Origin: Deltaproteobacteria bacterium
Lineage (GTDB): Bacteria > Desulfobacterota > Binatia > UBA9968
Reading direction: 5' to 3'
DNA: 6,051 bases
NCBI GenBank assembly: GCA_023250495.1
Contig: JAHFAP010000202.1
Location: 1 to 6,051, forward strand
The notes under the pieces: generated by a model
What the model was told of the DNA's origin: nothing
Seen by the model: the letters and a program-made list of their open reading frames with translations, nothing else
Databases searched by the model: none
Shown: positions 1-5,193 of the stretch, one piece after another
Numbering within the stretch: the first letter of the stretch is position 1
Layout of the letters: the number at the start of each line of letters is the position of its first letter
Made by a program: the position numbers and the translations under genes

Positions 1-79
1 GGCGAGATTCGAACTCGCGGTCCACGAAGTGGACGCCGGTTTTCAAGACCGGTGCCTTAAACCGCTCGGCCACCCCTCC
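1..79 (-). tRNA. tRNA-Ser(UGA), 3' end cut off by the window edge
   Basis: On the minus strand the sequence starts GGAGGGGTGGCCGAGCGG at 79. That gives a 7-base acceptor strand followed by a typical serine D-arm. The anticodon loop CTTGAAA (47-41) lies between CCGGT and ACCGG stems, and its anticodon TGA (45-43) reads UCN serine codons. A long variable arm (GTCCAC/GTGGAC, about 20-34) marks it as a class II tRNA. The T-arm GCGAG-TTCGAAT-CTCGC ends at 2. Only one base of the 3' acceptor strand is inside the window, so the rest, the discriminator base and any encoded CCA lie outside. It sits downstream of serS on the same strand, the enzyme that charges it. Confidence 0.96.
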
Positions 80-99
80 TGAGATAGTGCGAATGGTTC

Positions 100-128
100 A
101 TAGTAAACAGTCGCAGAACAATAGGCAA
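100..128 (-). promoter_or_regulatory. Sigma-70-type promoter for tRNA-Ser
   Basis: On the minus strand, TTGCCT (128-123) and TACTAT (105-100) are separated by exactly 17 bases. They match the -35 and -10 consensus at four and five of six positions respectively. Initiation about seven bases beyond the -10 box would leave a leader of roughly 13 bases before the tRNA 5' end at 79. This suggests the tRNA can be transcribed independently of serS. The call rests on consensus match only. Confidence 0.6.
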
Positions 129-136
129 GTTCTCTC

Positions 137-203
137 TTTTAATTTTGAATTCTTAATTGGCGGAGCCTAATTCAAAACTCAACATTTAAAATTCAACATT
201 TGT
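137..203. repeat. AT-rich heptamer block, inverted arms (family C)
   Basis: The right arm (169-203) reads as five consecutive 7-base units: AATTCAA, AACTCAA, CATTTAA, AATTCAA, CATTTGT. The left arm (137-158) carries the opposite orientation, TTTTGAA (143-149) then TTCTTAA (150-156). TTTTGAATT (143-151) is an exact inverted match to AATTCAAAA (169-177), and the centre contains GGC-GGA-GCC. The block begins at the base next to the serS stop codon. It could fold as a hairpin at the 3' end of the serS message, but there is no following U-tract, so I do not call a terminator. Confidence 0.7.
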
Positions 204-1475
204 CTACATGATCCGTTCGAGTCCTCCCATGTAGGGACGCAAGACCTCGGGAACAACCACGCTGCCATCCTTCTGCTGATAATTCTCCAGCACCGCCACC
301 ACGGTTCGACCCACCGCCAATCCGGAGCCATTGAGAGTGTGGACGAAGAGCGGTTTTCCCTTCTTGTCCGGCCGGTAGCGGATCTGGGCGCGGCGCGCCT
401 GGAACTCCTCGCAGTTGGAGCAGGAGCTGATCTCTCGATAGGTCGCTTGCCCAGGCAGCCACACTTCGATGTCATAAGTCTTGGCGGAAGCAAAACCCAT
501 GTCGCCGGTGCAGAGCTCAACAACCCGGTGAGAGATCTTAAGCCGTCGCAGCACCTCCTCCGCGTCGTTCACCATCTTTTCCAGCTCCTCGTAAGAGTTC
601 TGCGGCTCAGCCAGCTTGACCAGCTCGACCTTGTTGAACTGGTGTTGGCGGATCAGGCCGCGCACGTCCTGGCCGTAGGAGCCCGCCTCGCGGCGGAAGC
701 AGGGAGTGTAGGCGACGTAGTGAATGGGCAGATCATCGCGGTCTAAAATCTCTTCCCGGTGAATATTCGTCAGCGGCACCTCAGCCGTCGGGATGAGAAA
801 GAGTTCGGGATCAACGGTGCGAAAGAGATCCTCCTCAAATTTGGGCAGTTGTCCTGTCCCCGTCATCGTATCCCGGTTCACCAGAAACGGCGGCAGCACC
901 TCCCTATATCCGCGCTCGCGCGTGTGCAGATCGAGCATGAAGTTGATCAGCGCCCGCTCCAGCAGCGCGCCGGCTCCGTAGTAAACCGTGAAGCGGGACG
1001 CGGCGATTTTTGCCGCCCGCGAAAAATCAAAAATGCCAAGCTCTTCTCCGATTTCCCAGTGATTCTTCGCCGGGAAGTCAAACCGGGGCAGTTCTCCCCA
1101 ACTCCTGACCTCTCTGTTTTGCTCCGGTCCCGAGCCCAGAGGCGCCGTCGGGTGCGGCAGGTTCGGGATCATCAGCATAAAGTCCTGAAACCGCTTCTCG
1201 ATCTCCGCCAGGGGCCCTTCTCCGTCGCGGACCGCCTGCGCGATCTCTTCGACCTCGCGCATGAGCGGCGCCGGATCCCCGCCAGATTTCTTTAGCTTGC
1301 CGATCTCGCCGGAAATACGATTCTTCTTCTCCTTCAGCCTTTCCCATTCGGCCAACGCCTCGCGGCGCTCCCGGTCGATAGCGACGAATCGCTCCCAGTC
1401 AAGCTTCGCGCCTCTGGAGGCGATTCGCTCCTTGACGAGCTCGAGATTCTCTCTCAGTAGTTTGATGTCAAGCAT
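204..1475 (-). CDS. serS: Seryl-tRNA synthetase
   Basis: This cytoplasmic class II synthetase joins serine to tRNA-Ser using ATP. It can also serylate tRNA-Sec where that exists. The 423 residues match the usual bacterial length of about 420-430. Residues 1-110 form the charged helical N-terminal arm, a coiled coil that grips the long variable arm of tRNA-Ser. The catalytic domain follows: the serine-site TAE at 230-232, motif 2 from C259-F-R-R-E263 to about 290, the conserved SSCSN...FQARR segment at 350-362, and motif 3 around G383-R390 (GSGLAVGR). The ATG at 1475 gives the standard MLDIKLLREN start. There is no well-placed Shine-Dalgarno: a GAGG lies 13 bases upstream, inside a repeat array. 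It is last in a likely rnhB-yraN-serS operon and is followed by its cognate tRNA-Ser gene. The stop (TAG) abuts an AT-rich repeat block. Confidence 0.98.
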   Translation of the reverse strand: MLDIKLLRENLELVKERIASRGAKLDWERFVAIDRERREALAEWERLKEKKNRISGEIGKLKKSGGDPAPLMREVEEIAQAVRDGEGPLAEIEKRFQDFMLMIPNLPHPTAPLGSGPEQNREVRSWGELPRFDFPAKNHWEIGEELGIFDFSRAAKIAASRFTVYYGAGALLERALINFMLDLHTRERGYREVLPPFLVNRDTMTGTGQLPKFEEDLFRTVDPELFLIPTAEVPLTNIHREEILDRDDLPIHYVAYTPCFRREAGSYGQDVRGLIRQHQFNKVELVKLAEPQNSYEELEKMVNDAEEVLRRLKISHRVVELCTGDMGFASAKTYDIEVWLPGQATYREISSCSNCEEFQARRAQIRYRPDKKGKPLFVHTLNGSGLAVGRTVVAVLENYQQKDGSVVVPEVLRPYMGGLERIM

Positions 1476-1476
1476 A

Positions 1477-1558
1477 GCTAGCTGTCAGCCTCGTAGCAGT
1501 CAGCCGTCAGCTCTCAGCTATCAGCAGGGCCGAGGCTGAAAGCTGACCGCTGATAGCT
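1477..1558. repeat. Heptamer block, inverted arms (family A), serS-yraN gap
   Basis: The left arm has TCAGC cores at 1485, 1500, 1507, 1514 and 1521, the last four in exact 7-base register. The right arm has GCTGA cores at 1535, 1542 and 1549, ending in TAGCT. AGCTATCAGC (1516-1525) is a perfect 10-base inverted match to GCTGATAGCT (1549-1558), enclosing a 23-base centre. The block fills almost all of the 89-base gap and forms the untranslated region just upstream of serS. Confidence 0.88.
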
Positions 1559-1564
1559 TCCGCG

Positions 1565-1930
1565 CTAACTCACCTCAAAGGCGTTCTGAATATGCTCCAC
1601 CACCGGCTCTCGGCCAGCGAAGGAAATTCCGACAACATCAAATCTGGCTTCGCGCTGGTGCAGCTTGTGCTCGCTTAGAAAGAAGAGCGCGGTCTTGATC
1701 ATCTTCCGCTGTTTGCGCGGATCGACCGATTCAAGCGGCGCCCCGAAGCTCCTATCCTGGCGCGTCTTGACCTCGACAAAAACGATCACGCGCCGGTCCA
1801 GAGCGATCAAGTCCAGCTCGCCCACCGGGCAGCGGTAGTTGCGCTCGACCATGCGATAGCCCTTCTTGGCAAGATAGCGTTCCGCGATCCGCTCTCCCTC
1901 CCGTCCTAGAACCTGCTTTTGATTCTGCAC
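1565..1930 (-). CDS. yraN: YraN/UPF0102 family nuclease-like protein
   Basis: This is a 121-residue protein of the YraN (UPF0102) family, whose fold resembles Holliday-junction resolvases and restriction endonucleases. Its cellular role is not well defined. Visible family features are LGREGE...AERYL..KGY (8-25), the acidic pair GELDLIA (37-43) and FVEVKTR (51-57). E38, D40, E53 and K55 form the expected E-x-D...E-x-K metal-site pattern, so the active site looks intact. The start is GTG at 1930. A GAAGG Shine-Dalgarno-like sequence (1944-1940) lies nine bases upstream, and both it and the spacer are part of a heptamer array. The start is 12 bases after the rnhB stop, so translational coupling with rnhB is likely. 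The pair rnhB-yraN is a widespread arrangement. Confidence 0.92.
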   Translation of the reverse strand: MQNQKQVLGREGERIAERYLAKKGYRMVERNYRCPVGELDLIALDRRVIVFVEVKTRQDRSFGAPLESVDPRKQRKMIKTALFFLSEHKLHQREARFDVVGISFAGREPVVEHIQNAFEVS

Positions 1931-2001
1931 AGCGGTCAGCCTTCAGCGATCAGCTTTCAGCAGCAGAGGCTGACCGGCTGACTGCTGAGAGCTGATGGCT
2001 A
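1931..2001. repeat. Heptamer block, inverted arms (family A), rnhB-yraN junction
   Basis: The left arm has TCAGC cores at 1936, 1943, 1950 and 1957, in perfect 7-base register. The right arm has GCTGA cores at 1969, 1977, 1984 and 1991. GGTCAGCC (1934-1941) pairs with GGCTGACC (1968-1975), and ATCAGCTTTCAGC (1949-1961) matches GCTGAGAGCTGAT (1984-1996) at 12 of 13 positions. Read on the minus strand, the block encodes the last residues and stop of rnhB and then provides the ribosome-binding region of yraN. Confidence 0.88.
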
Positions 2002-2767
2002 AGTCTCGCACCGGGCTGAAGCTCCGTCGATGGATCGGTGACGGGCCCAAGCGCCTGAGCGCCTCCGCGTGCGCCCGAGAACCGTAGCCCTTATGCTGGC
2101 CGAAGCCGTATTCGGGATAGAGCCCGTCAACTTCCATCATGAGCTGATCGCGCGCGACCTTGGCGATGATCGACGCCGCAGCGATCGAATGACAGATGCG
2201 ATCCCCCTTTATGATCGCTCTCTGCGCCGGCAGAGACGACGATAGAGGATCGAGGATAGAGGATCGCGACTCCGCCACCTCTAGCCAACCCATCTTCTTT
2301 CCATCCTCCATCCTCCATCTTCCATCCTCAATCCCCGCCAGGAAGGCCAGCGGTATTTTATGAGGTCCATCGATCAAAAGAAGATCAGGCGCCGGCCTGA
2401 GCTGCGAGTAGGCGGCGCTCATAGCCAGCAGGCTCGCCTTTAAGATATTGATCCGGTCGATCTCCTCGGGACCGACAATTCCCAATGCCCAGGCGACAGC
2501 CTCCTGCTTGATCCAACGGGCCAGCTCCTCCCGCCGCTTGCTGGTAAGGAGCTTGGAGTCTCGAATAGCAGGATGGATCACGCCGCGGGGCAGGATCACC
2601 GCCGCCGCGACGACCGGGCCGGCCCACGGTCCCCGACCGACCTCATCCAGGCCCGCGACGTGCTTGGACCCGCGCGCGTACCCCTCTTCCTCCAACAACG
2701 CGTCGGGTTTCGCCCGCAAATCGAATGCCTCAGACAGCCAGGCCTGAGATCGCTTCATGCCAGTCAT
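1943..2767 (-). CDS. rnhB: Ribonuclease HII with an in-frame repeat-derived insertion
   Basis: RNase HII cleaves the RNA strand of RNA-DNA hybrids and starts removal of single ribonucleotides from DNA. The catalytic set is present: D41-E42 in GLDEVGRG, D133 in LLIDG and D189 in IIKGD. Conserved SIAAASIIAKVARD (194-207) and the YGFGQHKGYGS...HRRSF segment (220-250) follow. At 274 residues it is longer than the usual 200-230. E. coli RNase HII has 18 residues between the matching aspartates (D108, D126), whereas here there are 56. The extra 38 or so (about 142-180) come from a heptamer block. The last 20 or so residues, after SPVRD, are also encoded by a repeat array. The ATG at 2767 has no clear Shine-Dalgarno, and the ATG at 2758 (M4) is an alternative start. 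Activity seems plausible because the insertion falls in a loop position, but this is inferred. Confidence 0.95.
   Translation of the reverse strand: MTGMKRSQAWLSEAFDLRAKPDALLEEEGYARGSKHVAGLDEVGRGPWAGPVVAAAVILPRGVIHPAIRDSKLLTSKRREELARWIKQEAVAWALGIVGPEEIDRINILKASLLAMSAAYSQLRPAPDLLLIDGPHKIPLAFLAGIEDGRWRMEDGKKMGWLEVAESRSSILDPLSSSLPAQRAIIKGDRICHSIAAASIIAKVARDQLMMEVDGLYPEYGFGQHKGYGSRAHAEALRRLGPSPIHRRSFSPVRDLAISSQQSAGQPLLLKADR
2238..2336. repeat. Heptamer block (family B) inside rnhB
   Basis: The left arm has GAGGAT cores at 2245, 2252 and 2259. The right arm has ATCCTC-type cores at 2303, 2310, 2317 (ATCTTC), 2324 and 2331 (ATCCCC), plus an outlying ATCTTC at 2292. All main units are in 7-base register and the arms are oppositely oriented. 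The centre, about 2266-2291, is unrelated. Translated on the minus strand, the arms give short 7-residue-period peptides (EDGRWRM-EDGKKMG and SSILDPL-SSSLPAQ) with no stop codon. This explains the extra residues of the RNase HII protein. Confidence 0.85.
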
Positions 2768-2804
2768 TTTTAACCAAAAGGGGCCGGAACTGCAATAAAA
2801 ATCC

Positions 2805-2991
2805 TAGCTGTCAGCCATCAGCAAAGAAGCTTTCAGCTCAAATCGAGGACCTCACCCAACCCTCTCCCTGAGGGAGAGGGCAAGGGTGAGGGTTAGCTGA
2901 CTGCTCATGGCTTCCCGGCTGACAGCTAAAGCCTGATGGCTGACCGCTTCCCAGCTGAAAGCTTTTCCTTGATTGCTGATTGCTGATTGCT
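2805..2991. repeat. Heptamer block (family A) in the rnhB-gatC divergent gap
   Basis: This is the largest block. The left arm has TCAGC at 2811, 2818 and 2833. The right arm has GCTGA at 2896, 2918, 2939, 2954, 2975 and 2982, ending in three exact GATTGCT copies (2971-2991). Two perfect 12-base inverted matches link the arms: TAGCTGTCAGCC (2805-2816) with 2917-2928, and AAGCTTTCAGCT (2827-2838) with 2953-2964. A separate GC-rich hairpin lies between the arms. With its hairpin the block occupies most of the 240 bases between the divergent rnhB and gatC genes, and no RNA gene or ORF of its own is evident there. Confidence 0.88.
2850..2891. repeat. REP-like palindrome nested in the heptamer block
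   Basis: The outer arms CCTCACCC (2850-2857) and GGGTGAGG (2884-2891) enclose an inner stem, CCCTCTCCC (2860-2868) with GGGAGAGGG (2872-2880), around a TGA loop. This 17-base-pair hairpin resembles a repetitive extragenic palindrome type that I recall as common in many bacterial genomes. Its base composition and lack of heptamer structure set it apart from the surrounding arms. No U-tract follows on either strand, so an intrinsic terminator is unlikely. Confidence 0.8.
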
Positions 2992-2996
2992 ATGTT
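2969..2996 (+). promoter_or_regulatory. Possible promoter for gatCA
   Basis: TTGATT (2969-2974) and TATGTT (2991-2996) are 16 bases apart and loosely match -35 and -10 boxes. The spacer is made of GATTGCT heptamers. Initiation would fall only a few bases before the gatC ATG at 3008, giving an almost leaderless message, which fits the absence of a Shine-Dalgarno. The match is weak and found by eye, so this is tentative. Confidence 0.22.
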
Positions 2997-3007
2997 AAAA
3001 AGCTTTC

Positions 3008-3295
3008 ATGAAAATCACCCGCGAAGAGGTTCAACGGGTCGCGCTGTTGGCCCGCTTGCAGCTCTCGCCGCAGGAAGAAGAACTCCTTACCGGCCAACTC
3101 GACAAGATTCTGCAATACATGGACAAGCTCAACCAGCTCGACACGGAAAAGGTGGAGCCGCTCGCGCACGTCGTGGACATCGTCAACGCCTTCCGCGAAG
3201 ACCGGGTCGTCCACGAGCCCAAGCCGGACAGCCTGCTGGCGAACGCCCCAGCCAAGGAAAAAACCTTCTTCAAGGTTCCCAAGATCATCGAATGA
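3008..3295 (+). CDS. gatC: Asp-tRNA(Asn)/Glu-tRNA(Gln) amidotransferase subunit C
   Basis: GatC is the small subunit that wraps around GatA and stabilises its contact with GatB in the GatCAB complex. The 95 residues are the normal family length. The N-terminal helix begins KITREEVQRVALLARLQLSPQE, and the family's conserved HVVDIVNAFREDRV-type segment lies at about 54-67. A LLANAPAKEKTFFKVPKII-type tail closes the protein, as usual. The ATG at 3008 gives a canonical start, but no Shine-Dalgarno is visible upstream (TTAAAAAGCTTTC precedes it). The gene overlaps gatA by four bases (ATGA, 3292-3295), indicating translational coupling. It is divergent from rnhB across a repeat block. Confidence 0.97.
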   Translation: MKITREEVQRVALLARLQLSPQEEELLTGQLDKILQYMDKLNQLDTEKVEPLAHVVDIVNAFREDRVVHEPKPDSLLANAPAKEKTFFKVPKIIE

Positions 3296-4752
3296 GCCTA
3301 CACACCTCAACTATCCGCGAGCTAAGCGAGAAGCTCAAAAGGCGCGAGATTTCCTCAGTTGAACTAACGGAATCGGTCTTCGCGCGAATCTCGGCCACCG
3401 AAGAGCGGCTGCGCTCGTACGTCACTCTCTGTCGCGAGAGCGCCTTGGGAGAGGCGCAGCAGGCCGATGAGCGCTTGAAGAATGGAAGTGATGCTCCGCC
3501 GCTACTGGGGATTCCGATAGCGCTCAAAGATATTTTCCTCGCTCAAGGGGTGCGGACCACCTGCGCCTCGAAGATTCTGGGCAACTTCGTTCCGCCCTAT
3601 GACGGCACCGCGGTCAAGAGACTCAAGACGAGCGGAGCGGTGATCGTAGGAAAAACCAACATGGACGAGTTCGCCATGGGCTCGTCCACGGAGAACTCGG
3701 CCTTCGCGGTCACCCGTAATCCGTGGAATCTGGAGCGGGTGCCCGGCGGCTCTTCCGGAGGCTCAGCCGCCGCCGTCGCCGCCGACCAATGCATCGCCGC
3801 ACTTGGAACCGACACCGGAGGCTCGATCCGCCAGCCCGCGGCATGCTGCGGCATCGTCGGGTTAAAGCCAACGTATGGCAGAGTCAGCCGGTTCGGCGTG
3901 ATCGCCTTCGCGTCATCGTTGGATCAGGTCGGCCCGATGACCAAAGACGTGACCGACTGTGCGCTCATGCTGGAAACCATCGCCGGCCATGATCCTGCGG
4001 ATTCGACTTCGGTGCCGGCGCCGGTTCCGGCTTATGCGAGTCATCTCACCGGCGAGGTGAAAGGGTTGAGAGTGGGCATCCCGAAAGAGTATTTCATTCC
4101 CGGAATACAGCCCGAGGTGGAACAGGCGGTGAAGGAAGGAATCCACAGGTTGGAGAAAGCCGGCGTCGAGCTGGTCGAGGTCTCGCTGCCGCACACGGAG
4201 TATGCGGTCGCAGTTTACTACATCATCGCGACCGCTGAGGCCAGCTCCAATCTAGCCCGCTATGACGGGATGAAGTATGGTTATCGCGCGCCGGGCAAGA
4301 ACCTGACGGAAACCTACCTGAAGAGCAGACAAGAAGGATTTGGGCCGGAGGTGAAGCGGCGCATCATGCTCGGCACCTATGCCCTCTCGGCCGGCTACTA
4401 CGACGCTTACTATCTCAAGGCCCAGAAGGCGCGGACGCTGATCAAGCGCGACTTCGAGGAGGCCTTCAAAAAGTGCGACGTCATCATCACGCCGACGGCG
4501 CCGACGACCGCTTTCAAGATCGGCGAGAAGACCGAGGATCCCCTGCAGATGTACCTTTCAGACATCTTTACGATCTCCGTCAACCTGGCGGGACTTCCCG
4601 GGCTTTCGCTGCCCTGCGGCTTCGATTCCGCGGGATTGCCGGTCGGGATGCAGATCATCGGGAAATATTTTGATGAGACGACCATGCTGAGAGCCGCCTT
4701 CGCCTACGAGCAGGCCACGGAGTGGCACAAGAAAAAGCCAAAAATAAGCTAA
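3292..4752 (+). CDS. gatA: Asp-tRNA(Asn)/Glu-tRNA(Gln) amidotransferase subunit A
   Basis: GatA is the amidase-family subunit that hydrolyses glutamine (or asparagine). It passes the ammonia to GatB for amidation of mischarged Glu-tRNA(Gln) or Asp-tRNA(Asn). The protein has 486 residues, normal for the family. The Ser-cisSer-Lys triad is complete: K79 in ALKD, S154 in the glycine/serine-rich PGGSSGGSAAAVAA signature, and S178 in GTDTGGSIRQPA. These are the same positions I recall for Staphylococcus aureus GatA. The start is the ATG at 3292, which overlaps the gatC stop and gives MSLHTSTIREL. The reading frame stays open upstream to a TTG at 2980, but that stretch only re-reads gatC in another frame. 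The stop codon is two bases before a heptamer array. gatB is separated from it by an unrelated gene. Confidence 0.98.
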   Translation: MSLHTSTIRELSEKLKRREISSVELTESVFARISATEERLRSYVTLCRESALGEAQQADERLKNGSDAPPLLGIPIALKDIFLAQGVRTTCASKILGNFVPPYDGTAVKRLKTSGAVIVGKTNMDEFAMGSSTENSAFAVTRNPWNLERVPGGSSGGSAAAVAADQCIAALGTDTGGSIRQPAACCGIVGLKPTYGRVSRFGVIAFASSLDQVGPMTKDVTDCALMLETIAGHDPADSTSVPAPVPAYASHLTGEVKGLRVGIPKEYFIPGIQPEVEQAVKEGIHRLEKAGVELVEVSLPHTEYAVAVYYIIATAEASSNLARYDGMKYGYRAPGKNLTETYLKSRQEGFGPEVKRRIMLGTYALSAGYYDAYYLKAQKARTLIKRDFEEAFKKCDVIITPTAPTTAFKIGEKTEDPLQMYLSDIFTISVNLAGLPGLSLPCGFDSAGLPVGMQIIGKYFDETTMLRAAFAYEQATEWHKKKPKIS

Positions 4753-4754
4753 GA

Positions 4755-4779
4755 AGCGGTCAGCCGTCAGCGATCAGCT
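4755..4779. repeat. Left heptamer arm (family A) before the four-helix-bundle gene
   Basis: Three TCAGC cores at 4760, 4767 and 4774 lie in exact 7-base register, ending in TCAGCT. The arm starts two bases after the gatA stop. It has the opposite orientation to the array at 5175-5205, so the two arms bracket the intervening gene. The following bases to 4833 show no recognisable element. Confidence 0.85.
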
Positions 4780-4833
4780 AAGAGAAGAGAAACATTCGAT
4801 GCGACTTCATGATAAGAACACAGCCTTAGAGAT

Positions 4834-5193
4834 ATGAGAGATTTTAGGGAACTCAAAGTGTGGGAGAAGGCGCATGCCATGGCTTTAGGAGTATACAAGG
4901 CGACTGCAGGATTTCCCCGAGATGAGCTTTACGGGCTGACGAGTCAGATTCGCCGCGCTTGTACCTCCATCCCCGCTAACATTGCGGAGGGTTGTGGCAG
5001 AGGCGGAGATGCGGAACTCGCGCGGTTTCTTCGCATTGCAATGGGCTCTGCAAGCGAGCTTGAATATCATCTGCTGCTTGCGTGTGATCTCAACCTTCTT
5101 GACAGGTCACAGTATGACCGTCTCGTAAGTGATGTGATTGAGGTGAAGCGCATGCTCGCTTCTTTTATTCAGAAGCTGACTGCTGAGCGCTGA
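4834..5193 (+). CDS. Four-helix-bundle protein, 23S rRNA intervening-sequence family
   Basis: This 119-residue protein matches the four-helix-bundle family first known from ORFs inside 23S rRNA intervening sequences (the S23/IVP type), related to the Avd accessory protein of diversity-generating retroelements. Recognisable segments are FRELKVW (4-10), FPRDELYGLTSQIRR (27-41), the signature SIPANIAEG (45-53) and FLRIAMGSASELEY (65-78). The rest is helical and there is no signal peptide. Function in the free-standing form is unknown; members are basic oligomers thought to bind nucleic acid. The ATG at 4834 gives the usual MRDFRELKVW start, with only a weak purine-rich TTAGAG upstream. It lies between gatA and gatB, which are normally adjacent, with oppositely oriented heptamer arms on either side. 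The final residues (KLTAER) and the stop codon are encoded by the right arm. It has no known role in tRNA amidation, so it is probably an insertion. Confidence 0.9.
   Translation: MRDFRELKVWEKAHAMALGVYKATAGFPRDELYGLTSQIRRACTSIPANIAEGCGRGGDAELARFLRIAMGSASELEYHLLLACDLNLLDRSQYDRLVSDVIEVKRMLASFIQKLTAER

Noticed and set aside
339..1295. Plus-strand open frames opposite serS (339-746, 759-1295)
   Set aside because: They are antisense shadows of a well-conserved synthetase, with no recognisable family features.
1477..1558. CRISPR-like array
   Set aside because: The repeats are 7 bases with no unique spacers, the arms invert, and no cas gene is present.
2767..2794. Promoter for rnhB (TTGCAG, 17 bases, TAAAAA on the minus strand)
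   Set aside because: The boxes match weakly and the -10 would overlap the ATG at 2767, so it could only serve a leaderless start at 2758. Not enough to call.
2850..2891. Intrinsic terminator
   Set aside because: The stem is strong but no U-tract follows on either strand, and it lies upstream of both flanking genes, where no message is expected to end.
2980..3291. A 104-residue N-terminal extension of GatA from an upstream TTG
   Set aside because: It re-reads the gatC gene in another frame. Without it GatA begins at the canonical MSLHTSTIREL start, overlaps the gatC stop by ATGA, and has its catalytic residues at the usual positions 79, 154 and 178.
4834..5193. Avd component of a diversity-generating retroelement
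   Set aside because: The protein is in the related four-helix-bundle family, but the window has no reverse transcriptase, template repeat or variable repeat.
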